This document shows, one piece after another, positions 10,452 through 18,322 of a stretch of 64,000 bases of DNA (positions are counted from its first letter, which is position 1; each line of letters begins with the position of its first letter). The stretch is from positions 46,679 through 110,678 of the forward strand of contig CAITNM010000041.1 in the NCBI GenBank assembly GCA_903893805.1, read 5' to 3'. This stretch comes from an uncultured Alphaproteobacteria bacterium. GTDB lineage: Bacteria > Pseudomonadota > Alphaproteobacteria > Paracaedibacterales > CAITNM01. Below the pieces are notes generated by a model. It did no database searches. It was not told the origin of the DNA and saw only the letters and a program-made list of their open reading frames with translations. Made by a program: the position numbers and the translations under genes.

Positions 10452-11429
10452 GTGTTTTCAAAAATTTTTCTTAGCCTAGTGCTTACTACAGCATCAGTAT
10501 CTAGCATTTATTCGGCTGATCATAGCGCTGTGGAGACGCTAGACTCTCAGTTGACCCCCGAAATAACCACGCAAATTGCAAAAGAAATGGCTGACAAACC
10601 TGATGGATTTAAAATACATGTGAACGGATGGTCTGTCCGAAAAGTAAAAGATCCTACGGTTCTTCAGGTTGATTTGATGAGCGAGATTCTTGCGAAAATT
10701 GATAAGAATCTTACAGATCTTAAATACCCAAAAAGCGGTGATTATACAATTCTTGTGCATCAGCCAGTTGAGGGTCATAACTATTATCGCGTTATAAATT
10801 TTAGCGTTAATATTGAGGCTGCTAAAGCTGAAGATATTATTACAAATGTAAATGCTCAGCTATTGGTTGAAGTCAACATGCAAGATATGGCGGCAGTAGC
10901 TGAAGATATTCATCAAGAACCTCGTGTACATGCAACAGCTGAGCACCTACATAATGTGGCTGCGGTTCCAGAGCGTGTGCATATGGAAGAAGAACGCGCG
11001 CATCAACCAGCAGTAGTGGCTGAAGATGTTCATCAAGAACTTCGTGTACATGCAACAGCTGAGCACCTACATAATGTGGCTGCGGTTCCAGAGCGTGTTC
11101 ATGTGGAAGAAGAGCACATGCACCAACCAGCAGTGGCAGCTGAGCATGTTCATCAAGAACCTCGTGTGCATGCAACAGCTGATCACCTACATAATGTAGC
11201 TGCCATTCCAGAACACGTACATGAATCAGCACAACATGCACCTGATGTTGCGGGAGGACATGAGCAGAGTCATATGGTTTCTGGTTTAGCATCTCCAGCT
11301 CCAGCTTCATTGTCTGATCATCTGGGAAATCTATTTAGTGGTGCAGATCGCGTGCATTCTGAAGAGCACGTGCATTCGGAAAGAGTACATGCAGAGGAAC
11401 ACTTACATCAAGAACACGTGCATCATTAG
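10452..11429 (+). CDS. Secreted histidine-rich tandem-repeat protein
   Basis: 325 aa from a GTG preceded by GTGGAG at a good distance; an in-frame ATG 27 bases earlier is less likely. A Sec signal peptide (about 1-22, ending SSIYSA) is followed by a globular part of about 125 residues and then three copies of a 40-residue repeat (HQEPRVHATAEHLHNVAAVP and similar), then a His/Glu-rich tail made of V-H-x-E steps and ending VHH. Histidine spacing suggests metal or heme binding or a pH-sensitive surface, but this is inference; no family is recognised. A strong terminator follows. Confidence 0.72.
   Translation: MFSKIFLSLVLTTASVSSIYSADHSAVETLDSQLTPEITTQIAKEMADKPDGFKIHVNGWSVRKVKDPTVLQVDLMSEILAKIDKNLTDLKYPKSGDYTILVHQPVEGHNYYRVINFSVNIEAAKAEDIITNVNAQLLVEVNMQDMAAVAEDIHQEPRVHATAEHLHNVAAVPERVHMEEERAHQPAVVAEDVHQELRVHATAEHLHNVAAVPERVHVEEEHMHQPAVAAEHVHQEPRVHATADHLHNVAAIPEHVHESAQHAPDVAGGHEQSHMVSGLASPAPASLSDHLGNLFSGADRVHSEEHVHSERVHAEEHLHQEHVHH
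10911..11230 (+). repeat. 120-bp tandem repeat within the His-rich protein gene
   Basis: The ten bases catcaagaac recur at 10911, 11031 and 11151, giving an exact 120-bp (40-codon) period for nearly three units. Units one and two differ by only a few substitutions; the third is more diverged and partial. Because the period is a multiple of three, copy-number change keeps the frame. Confidence 0.9.
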
Positions 11430-11441
11430 GTCAATCAAAGT

Positions 11442-11469
11442 AAGCCGCTTAAAGAAGCGGCTTTTCTTT
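11442..11469 (+). terminator. Intrinsic terminator after the His-rich gene
   Basis: Perfect 9-bp stem AAGCCGCTT / AAGCGGCTT around the loop AAAG, followed by a T-rich run on the plus strand. It overlaps the last codons of the convergent minus-strand gene, whose TAA lies inside the stem. Confidence 0.8.
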
Positions 11470-13461
11470 AAGTTTGTTTTTAAGGGATTTTGGGATGTAT
11501 ACCCATTTTTCGATGCCTTGCTCCAAAGCCTGTATCATAAGAGTTTTTCCATGCTCAACATCTCTCTCATGAATGTGGTAAATTCCCTGAAGCCATAATG
11601 CAAAGGGGTTGTTTGCGTTTTTAACAAGCATAATGTCGATAAAACTTTTTGCTTTGTCTAATTGATGGTTTTCAATAAGCTCCTTAATATATGAAATTAA
11701 CAAATCGCTGCGTTTTGGCGCTTTTTGCAAAACAGCACGTGCAACATTTTCCCGCATATTTTGCTTTTTACTGTCAGGTCCTTGAAAATATTGCATTCCG
11801 TGAAGCATCGCTACATCTAGCACCAAGGGGCTAGTTTTTGGATCATAGACCTTAAACACCAAATTGAGCTCAGCAGTTATTGCGCGAGATGGTGTGCGGT
11901 TTATTTTTTTCAATGTATTTAGGGTAAAGTGCCCCAAATGAAATCCTTGGTAATTGTAAGCTTTTTTTATAGCTGCTTCATTTGGTAATTTTTTGCTGTT
12001 AGTAAATCTAAAAAACAGTGAATTGGGGTTTGCAGGATATAGTGCTGCCGTTTGCCAATAAGTAATGGCTCCATGTGCACAAAGCACCGTTGAAATACCT
12101 AACCATAAATTGGGTAAGGGTGCTCTGTTAATGATAAGTGTATGTTTATTCAACGTTGAAAACCCCAATATAAAAAATGGCCATACACATACTAAAGTGA
12201 ACCATGTGGAGGTTAAAGAGCCAAAAAGCACAGTGAAAATGAGCACGTTAAATGGAATTTTTTTAGAAGTTTGTTCGGCAAATGGCGTTAATATTAACAT
12301 TACATAAAAGACTAGTCCTATTAATCCCGTACTAAATAACGACTCAACACCTAGGTGCATGCAATGGAAATCAAGCCGATTAATGCCATCCCAACTAGGT
12401 TTCCAAGAATGATCATTAAAAAAAGCTACCGGAAGTGCCGTGATTGTCTTTTGAAGATTTTCAAAGTAATATCCCCAACCACAGCCAAAAATTAGACTAA
12501 AGGGCTCATCTTTCCAAGCAAGAACATAACTTTGAATTGCGAATTTTCTAGATTCTAAAGTTGAAAACTGTGGTAAATTGCCCAAAAAATAGATGGCTAT
12601 TACACTTGCCAAGGGAATGCTTGCACTTAAATATTTTTGCAAACAATATCCATGCTTAGTTTTTCTGGTCATCAACCAAAAACATATAACTGCAAAAATT
12701 GCGACCCACGCCGTTTTGTTATGTGATAAGAACAAGAGTAGGCTGCTTAAAAAAAGCAACATTCCATATTTTATTTTACTGGTGGTAAATGTGCTGATTA
12801 CATATATTCCCAAAGCGATTGGGGCCAAGAATGCCTCAAAAACATAAGGTAACCAATCAGGATTAATGCTTAACCCATATCTTGGGTGATGTAGAAAAAC
12901 CAAAAGACCCGCAACAGTCCCAGCAAATATCGCAGACCAATGGATTAAGTTTTTTTTTAAAATATTATCAAGTCCAAAAGAATGAAGAGATAACCCGAAA
13001 AATAAGATGGTTCCTTCTCCCAGCAGTGGTACACCTAAATGATGCAGAATAGGATTTTTTGCCCACAACGTGCCAACCAAAGAAAAAATAGCAAAGCCTG
13101 CAAAAATCAATGTGTGCTTTGAACAAAACAAATTTCTTTTGGCGCTCCATAAAATGCACAAGCATAAACCAATTATTGCAAACATCATGTGTGCCGCAAC
13201 CAAAACGCATTCCGAATCAACCCATATGCCAATCCTGAATGGAGGAAGTGCTGCTACAAAAAGCCAAAAGCTAATAGCTATTGCAACAGATAAAGTGTTT
13301 TCAAAGATGTTTATTAGTTTTGCATTTTTTATGATGACATCCAATTTTTTAAAATCTTTTGTGGTTTCTAATTTTTGCCTATTTTTGGTGTTGAGGTAAG
13401 TTTTTAACCACAAAATAATAAAAATTATTTTATAACAAGCGCAACCGTGCTTAAAAGACAA
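11449..13461 (-). CDS. O-antigen ligase/polymerase-like membrane protein with C-terminal TPR-like region
   Basis: 670 aa with ten or more hydrophobic helices in the first 440 residues, a large periplasmic loop containing the pattern AWKDEPFSLIFGCGWG (the R/G-x-G loop typical of Wzy/WaaL proteins), and a soluble helical C-terminus with TPR-like spacing (KAKSFIDIMLVKNANNPFALWLQGIYHI). Such proteins transfer or polymerise glycans at the periplasmic face, which fits the nearby polysaccharide cluster. The start is uncertain: the longest frame begins at TTG 13461, and no internal ATG occurs before about residue 92, after the first helices. Ligase and polymerase cannot be separated from sequence. 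Confidence 0.72.
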   Translation of the reverse strand: MSFKHGCACYKIIFIILWLKTYLNTKNRQKLETTKDFKKLDVIIKNAKLINIFENTLSVAIAISFWLFVAALPPFRIGIWVDSECVLVAAHMMFAIIGLCLCILWSAKRNLFCSKHTLIFAGFAIFSLVGTLWAKNPILHHLGVPLLGEGTILFFGLSLHSFGLDNILKKNLIHWSAIFAGTVAGLLVFLHHPRYGLSINPDWLPYVFEAFLAPIALGIYVISTFTTSKIKYGMLLFLSSLLLFLSHNKTAWVAIFAVICFWLMTRKTKHGYCLQKYLSASIPLASVIAIYFLGNLPQFSTLESRKFAIQSYVLAWKDEPFSLIFGCGWGYYFENLQKTITALPVAFFNDHSWKPSWDGINRLDFHCMHLGVESLFSTGLIGLVFYVMLILTPFAEQTSKKIPFNVLIFTVLFGSLTSTWFTLVCVWPFFILGFSTLNKHTLIINRAPLPNLWLGISTVLCAHGAITYWQTAALYPANPNSLFFRFTNSKKLPNEAAIKKAYNYQGFHLGHFTLNTLKKINRTPSRAITAELNLVFKVYDPKTSPLVLDVAMLHGMQYFQGPDSKKQNMRENVARAVLQKAPKRSDLLISYIKELIENHQLDKAKSFIDIMLVKNANNPFALWLQGIYHIHERDVEHGKTLMIQALEQGIEKWVYIPKSLKNKLKEKPLL

Positions 13462-13558
13462 CGGTTAGTTAAAATAGTTGCACATACATAAAATGGATAG
13501 CATGAAAAGCACAAAATATTTGATAGACTGACCTCGTTAAGTTATAGATTTTTATCCT

Positions 13559-14509
13559 GTGGGCAGATTTTGCGCGCTCTTTTTGTTTTCGGCTGTCCAT
13601 CTTTTTGGCAATGTAAATCAACCTTCTTTAGATCAAGTACAAGTTATTCAATCAACTGATCAAGTAAGCAACCAAGAAAAAGATAGTTCTGAGGTGATGG
13701 GTGTTGAGCAACAAAAAGTCCCGGCCACAGAAGAAGCGCCCCTGAAGACTGCGCCGATTAAACCTGATGAGCCGCAATCATTTAAACTTATGCCTCATAA
13801 AGCGATTTATGAAATACAGCTTCATCCACGTAAAAAACCAAACGATCCAACGGTTAGGAATGTTACAGGGAGGGGTTCTATTGAGCTCGTTAAAACAAAA
13901 GAAGGCTGGGTGTACAACCAAAATTTAGAAGTGCAAATTCATTACTATGATGGCACAACAACAGCCATTGAAAGAAATATTGCCTCGTGGGAATCCCCCA
14001 CTGAAGTATCTTTTCATATTGAAAATTTTCGTGATGGTGCTTCAGAATCTCTTTTACAAGGCGGGGCTGAATTGACGGATGAAGGAGGCTGGCGCGTTTA
14101 TTTCCAAAAACCCGAAATGGATGGTTTTATAACAGATCAGCATCTTGTATTTCCGATTGGTCATCTAGAAAAAATACTGGAAATCATCGAAAAAGGAAAA
14201 AATATTTTATCTGATCAAATTGTTTTTGATGCCACTTATGAAGTGCACGAGCCTGTGCGAATTAATACTATTATTACGCCTCTAAAAGATAAAAAAGTGT
14301 CTTTGAAAGATAAGTCACTCTTACCTTCAAGCAAAATATGGCGTCTTCAAGAAGCTTTGTACGATCTTCAGTCTTCTAACCCTGTTCCTGACTACGAAGA
14401 GAGCAATATAGATCTGTTTTCTACGGGAGTAATAAGCGCCATGGAGACAACCTGGGGTGAAGGCATCACCGTTGTTTTAAAGCTTAAAGAGCTAACCGTT
14501 TACCAATAA
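13559..14509 (+). CDS. EipB/DUF1849 family cell-envelope integrity protein
   Basis: 316-residue exported protein. A short signal sequence (about 1-17, GRFCALFLFSAVHLFG) is followed by a low-complexity linker to about residue 75 and then the DUF1849 fold: it opens with LMPHKAIYEIQL, continues with GRGSIELVKTKEGWVYNQNL, a WE-type strand, and the conserved FPIGHLEKILEIIEKGKNI motif near 200. In Brucella the family member EipB is a periplasmic beta-spiral protein needed for envelope stability. The start is a GTG without a clear Shine-Dalgarno; no in-frame ATG is available nearby. Peptidoglycan-related neighbours are consistent with an envelope role. Confidence 0.74.
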   Translation: MGRFCALFLFSAVHLFGNVNQPSLDQVQVIQSTDQVSNQEKDSSEVMGVEQQKVPATEEAPLKTAPIKPDEPQSFKLMPHKAIYEIQLHPRKKPNDPTVRNVTGRGSIELVKTKEGWVYNQNLEVQIHYYDGTTTAIERNIASWESPTEVSFHIENFRDGASESLLQGGAELTDEGGWRVYFQKPEMDGFITDQHLVFPIGHLEKILEIIEKGKNILSDQIVFDATYEVHEPVRINTIITPLKDKKVSLKDKSLLPSSKIWRLQEALYDLQSSNPVPDYEESNIDLFSTGVISAMETTWGEGITVVLKLKELTVYQ

Positions 14510-14518
14510 CCATCAGAG

Positions 14519-14890
14519 ATGAATATGATGCCTTCAAAACTAAAAATTGGTGATGAAAAAGGATCTGTATTATTTCTAGAGGAAGTCGCAAGTTTTTCTG
14601 GCGATACAGGTGTTTTTGAATTTGATCACAATCTTCAATCGCTAATTCATGCTCATGATTTTAATGGTGTTCAGGCTATTGTATTTGGTAGGTTTGAAAC
14701 AAGTTTTAAAATGACCTTGGAAAAACTTCACAACATTATTTCAGCAAAACCAAAACTTAAAAATATTCCCATCATTTGTGAAGCAGATTTTGGTCACTCA
14801 ACGCCCATTATAACGTTTCCTATTGGTGGGTGGTGTAAGCTAAGCGCAAACTCTGGTGGTGTTGAGCTGAGCATTTCAGGCAGTAAGTGA
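14519..14890 (+). pseudogene. C-terminal fragment of an S66 (LdcA/MccF) carboxypeptidase
   Basis: Only 123 residues, matching the C-terminal domain of LD-carboxypeptidase/microcin self-immunity proteins, which are normally about 300-340 aa. Present: the GSVLFLEE strand with the catalytic Glu, the AIVFGRF segment, and the FGHSTPIITFPIGG motif holding the catalytic His. Missing: the whole N-terminal domain with the nucleophile Ser. EipB coding sequence ends 9 bases upstream, so the 5' part has been lost by rearrangement. An ATG with a weak AGAG exists, so it could be translated, but it should not be an active peptidase. Confidence 0.7.
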
Positions 14891-14957
14891 ATTTTCCTAG
14901 AAGAAAATTTTTCACGGCAAATTTAGCCCTTAAGCGCTAGTTTCTCAAAAATATTTC

Positions 14958-15620
14958 TTGACCACTCGTAATTCTTTTAATAGTGTTCTTTCTATGAACG
15001 CTGGATTTAAAAATTCGTTGAGCACTTTTCAAAAAACTAAAGATCACGCTGATCACAGGGTTCTTTTAAACCTTCTTAGTGCGCTTGGTGATAATCCTCA
15101 GGTTTCTCAGCGAAGGCTTGCTGGCGATTTGGGTGTGGCTTTGGGCCTCATCAACACTTACCTGAAGCGTTGTGTCTTGAAGGGGTGGATTCGTGCGAGA
15201 GAAGTTTCTCCCCAGAGAATTTCATATTTTTTAACACCAGAAGGCTTTAGCGAAAAAAGCCGAATGGTTGCTGATTATTTGAGTAGGTCATTACATTTTT
15301 TCAGAGATGCAAAACACCAATGTGACACAGCCTTTTCTGTTTGTTTAAAAAATGAGTGGAAAAATATAGCGCTTGTGGGAGCTGGTGATTTAAGAGACAT
15401 AGCTGTTTTGGTTGCTGATGGTGCTGGTGTGTGTATTACATTGGTAGATATTGAAAATGATATTAATTTCGGCAGCTTCGATGCTATTTTGATAACAGAT
15501 GTGACTAATCCCCAAGCCATTTACGATTCTTTGAAAGGCATAATGCCGAAAGAACGATTGATACTGATGGAATTACTTCATGTGTCTGATCATGAGTTTG
15601 AAATGGAGCAGAGCGCATGA
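14958..15620 (+). CDS. Winged helix-turn-helix regulator heading the polysaccharide cluster
   Basis: 220 aa. Residues about 33-95 form a MarR/ArsR-like winged helix (VSQRRLAGDLGVALGLINTY followed by KGWIRARE, a wing, and SYFLTPEGF). The C-terminal half resembles a small Rossmann-like domain (NIALVGAGDLRDIAVLVA) as found in regulators that accompany alphaproteobacterial LPS/capsule loci. Start uncertain: TTG at 14958, or ATG at 14994 (MNAGFK). The stop overlaps the next gene by 4 bases. Likely senses or times expression of the cluster; the ligand is unknown. Confidence 0.74.
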   Translation: MTTRNSFNSVLSMNAGFKNSLSTFQKTKDHADHRVLLNLLSALGDNPQVSQRRLAGDLGVALGLINTYLKRCVLKGWIRAREVSPQRISYFLTPEGFSEKSRMVADYLSRSLHFFRDAKHQCDTAFSVCLKNEWKNIALVGAGDLRDIAVLVADGAGVCITLVDIENDINFGSFDAILITDVTNPQAIYDSLKGIMPKERLILMELLHVSDHEFEMEQSA

Positions 15621-16111
15621 GGTGGTTTGTAGTTTACACTCAACCGCTTAAAGAAATGGTTGCAAAGCAGCATCTTGAAGAGCAAGGATATGATGTTTAC
15701 TTGCCAATTTTTAAAAAAACACGTCGTCATGCAAGGCGTGTAGATGAAGTATTGCAACCTTTATTTCCAAGATACTTATTTGTAGAGTTGGACTTGAAGG
15801 TTGATGCATGGAGAGCTGTAAATGGCACTCGTGGAGTTGCGTATTTATTGTTGAATGATGGGCATCCATTGGGTATATCTACATCTATTATTGAAGAGTT
15901 AAAAATCCTAGAAAATGATGGTGTTGTTCCTATTGAGTGCGTGAGTACCTTCACAAAAGGGGAAAGCTTACGTGTTGTTGATGGTGCTTTCAAGGATCAA
16001 GTTGCGGTATTTCAGATGATGGACGATAAACAGCGCGTGCAGCTGTTATTAAATTTTTTAGGCAGAGATACAAGAATAACTGTGCCTGTTTATGCAGTTG
16101 AATCAGCGTAG
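15617..16111 (+). CDS. NusG/RfaH-family transcription antiterminator
   Basis: 164 aa specialised NusG paralogue. The N-terminal NGN domain is clear (RWFVVYTQPLKEMVAKQHLE, then PLFPRYLFVELDL near 50-62), followed by a KOW-type C-terminal domain (GESLRVVDGAFKDQVAVFQM, about 117-136). Such paralogues bind RNA polymerase at specific elements and allow it to read through long, AT-rich surface-glycan operons. Its place immediately before a plus-strand run of about 30 kb strongly suggests it acts on that run. Coupled to the upstream regulator by an ATGA overlap. Confidence 0.88.
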   Translation: MRWFVVYTQPLKEMVAKQHLEEQGYDVYLPIFKKTRRHARRVDEVLQPLFPRYLFVELDLKVDAWRAVNGTRGVAYLLLNDGHPLGISTSIIEELKILENDGVVPIECVSTFTKGESLRVVDGAFKDQVAVFQMMDDKQRVQLLLNFLGRDTRITVPVYAVESA

Positions 16112-16184
16112 AATCAGTTGAATAGATCCTGATGTAATTTAGGATTGAAGAGTTAACTTTATTAGGTCTTGAGTGATTTTCACC

Positions 16185-16204
16185 CAGACTGCGGCAGCTA
16201 TAGA
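16185..16204 (+). promoter_or_regulatory. Possible ops-like recruitment element for the NusG paralogue
   Basis: The leader between the NusG paralogue and the ABC transporter contains GACTGCGGCAGCTATAG. It shares GCGG-x-AGC with the E. coli ops core GGCGGTAGC and can form a short CTG/CAG hairpin. Similarity is limited and this is the only copy I compared, so it is a weak call. Confidence 0.22.
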
Positions 16205-16221
16205 AAGAACATATTAAATTA

Positions 16222-17979
16222 ATGTCATCGCCTTCTATTTTATCGGCAATTCAAAAGCTTAGGTTTATTCTGACAAAAGAAGAAAAGCTAAAGTGGGTTG
16301 GGATTGTTGCATTTGCATTAAGCACGTCTTTGTTAGAGGTTGTTACAGCATCAGTTATTGTGGTTTTTGCGCAAGTGCTTAACCAGCCTGATATTGGTCA
16401 AAAATACTTGTGCATGCTTGGTTTTTCAGATGCATTAACTCCCGGTCGAATTGTTCTGTATATTGCCGTTATTGTTGGGGTGATTTATCTGATAAAAAAT
16501 CTGATTGCAGCTGCAGAAGTATTTTATCAAAACTTTACAATTCAGAAGATGAACTATCATTTTAAAAAGAAATTGCTTCACCGATATGCCGAAGCCGACT
16601 ATGGGTTTTATCTGACGCGAAACTCTTCTTTGGGTGTAACTGTAGTAGGTGGTGATGCTGAGTTAATGTTTTCAAGTGGCATGCTTTCAATTGCCAGTAT
16701 TCTGTCAGAGGGCGTTATTTTTATTTGCCTCATTGGTATGGTTGTTTTTATGCACCCATCGTTAGCTATTATGATTTTTGGAATTAGTGCGTGTCTGGGG
16801 CTTTTTGTTGTGAAAATTATGCTGCCTCAATTTTATCGCTGGGGACAGAGAATGCAAGAAGCTGCTCTTAACAGCAGTCAGAATTTGTTACAATTTTTTC
16901 ATGGATTTAAAGAAATTGTTCTTCTTGGGAAGCGAGAAGCATTTGTGAATGCCTTCCAGTATCATTCTCGTAAAAAGTCTCGTATACAAGCGATTCAAAC
17001 GGCTACTAATGCTCTTCCGAGAATGGTAATAGAGGTCTTATTTGTTGGGTTATTTGTGACAACAATCGCCTTTTTGTGTCTAGAACACGAAAGTCCTGTG
17101 CAGATGATTGGTGTGCTAGGTGGCTATCTTTACTTGGGATTTCGAGTGATGCCCGGATTGAACAGAGTTATTAATCAATTGAATGTTTTTAAGGCAGCAA
17201 TTCCTTCGATTGATAGAGTTTACACAGAGTACAACACGGTAGCCGCAAAAGAAAATTATGTAGATATTCCTGATTTTGTATTTGATCGGTGCATTGAAAT
17301 AAAGGGAATTTTTTTTCGCTATCCTAATATTGAGAAAGATGCACTTAACGATATTGCATTTCAAATTAAAAAAGGCGAATGCATTGGAATTGTGGGAGAA
17401 ACTGGGTCAGGAAAATCAACCTTGGTTGATGTTCTTCTGGGGCTTTTAAAAACATACAAGGGGTCTCTGTTGATTGATGGTAAGTACCCAGTAAACTCAT
17501 ATCAGTGGCATCAAAAAATAGGATATGTTCCACAAAGTGTTTATTTGACAGATGATACTGTCGAGTCGAACATTGCTTTTGGAGAAAAAGAAATTGACGA
17601 GAGTAGGCTGAATGCTGCAATTGATGCGGCACAGTTACGCAAGTTTGTTGATCAATTGCCAGAGGGCACTAAAACTTTGGTAGGAGAGCGTGGCATTCGT
17701 TTGTCTGGAGGTGAGCGTCAACGTATTTCAATTGCTCGTGCGCTTTATCGTAATCCTGAAGTTTTGATTTTTGATGAGGCTACGTCAGCACTTGATAATA
17801 AAACAGAAGCTAGATTAATGGAAACAATTAACGCAGTTAGCCAGAGTCGTACGGTTATCATGATTGCTCATCGCTTAACAACATTGAAAGACTGCGATCG
17901 AATTGTGGAAATGGATGGCGGAAAAGTTAAGAAAATTACAAATGTCATTAATAAAGAAAATATGTCAGAGGGAAGTTAA
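16222..17979 (+). CDS. ABC transporter, fused permease-ATPase (MsbA-like glycan/lipid exporter)
   Basis: 585 aa type IV ABC half-transporter. Six membrane helices occupy about residues 25-310. The nucleotide-binding domain has Walker A GETGSGKST (about 392-400), Q-loop in IGYVPQSVYL, signature LSGGERQR (about 494-501), Walker B VLIFDEATSAL (from about 514) and the H-loop IAHR. Homologues in surface-glycan loci export lipid-linked oligosaccharides or lipids across the inner membrane. It is the first gene of the polysaccharide run and the only exporter in it; no Wzx flippase is seen. Confidence 0.88.
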   Translation: MSSPSILSAIQKLRFILTKEEKLKWVGIVAFALSTSLLEVVTASVIVVFAQVLNQPDIGQKYLCMLGFSDALTPGRIVLYIAVIVGVIYLIKNLIAAAEVFYQNFTIQKMNYHFKKKLLHRYAEADYGFYLTRNSSLGVTVVGGDAELMFSSGMLSIASILSEGVIFICLIGMVVFMHPSLAIMIFGISACLGLFVVKIMLPQFYRWGQRMQEAALNSSQNLLQFFHGFKEIVLLGKREAFVNAFQYHSRKKSRIQAIQTATNALPRMVIEVLFVGLFVTTIAFLCLEHESPVQMIGVLGGYLYLGFRVMPGLNRVINQLNVFKAAIPSIDRVYTEYNTVAAKENYVDIPDFVFDRCIEIKGIFFRYPNIEKDALNDIAFQIKKGECIGIVGETGSGKSTLVDVLLGLLKTYKGSLLIDGKYPVNSYQWHQKIGYVPQSVYLTDDTVESNIAFGEKEIDESRLNAAIDAAQLRKFVDQLPEGTKTLVGERGIRLSGGERQRISIARALYRNPEVLIFDEATSALDNKTEARLMETINAVSQSRTVIMIAHRLTTLKDCDRIVEMDGGKVKKITNVINKENMSEGS

Positions 17980-17999
17980 TTTTTATTAAGCAAAAATTT

Positions 18000-18194
18000 T
18001 TAGATACGTTAATTCGAGGTGAAATGCTACATGATACTAACTTGCATTCTGCTGGCCCTTATTGAAAAGAAAAGACGAAAAAAATTAGTCATGAGCTTAA
18101 GGAGAAAGGGATTAAAAATTTCAGAGGATATGATAGCGGTGTAGGGACCAGTTATTATGACAATGTCGTGACAAATCCTTGTCCCATAAATTAA
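18000..18194 (+). pseudogene. Remnant of an unidentified gene
   Basis: The 343-base gap after the ABC transporter holds one frame that is protein-like but interrupted: LDTLIRGEMLHDTNLHSAGP, then TGA (18063-18065), then a continuation to KEKGIKNFRGYDSGVGTSYY and a TAA at 18192-18194. A GAGGTG precedes an in-frame ATG at 18024. The second half resembles the start of sugar O-methyltransferases found in such clusters, from memory only. Nothing else is seen in the gap, apart from AT-rich sequence before the next gene. Confidence 0.45.
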
Positions 18195-18322
18195 TTATTT
18201 TTTCAAGCTTCTAGTCGATCTGTCAAATAACCTGATTGAATTTAAATATTATGAAAGCAATTATCAATTTTGAAAAATGATTATTAATATTTTTATTCAG
18301 AAAACCCAAGAGTATAAATAAT

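Noticed and set aside
10911..11230. Regular repeats as a CRISPR-like array
   Set aside because: Units are contiguous 120-bp coding repeats without unique spacers, and they keep the reading frame.
10873..11310. Long minus-strand open frame opposite the His-rich repeats
   Set aside because: It is a product of the repeat composition (His codons read in reverse), has no ribosome site or homology, and the plus strand has signal peptide, repeats and terminator.
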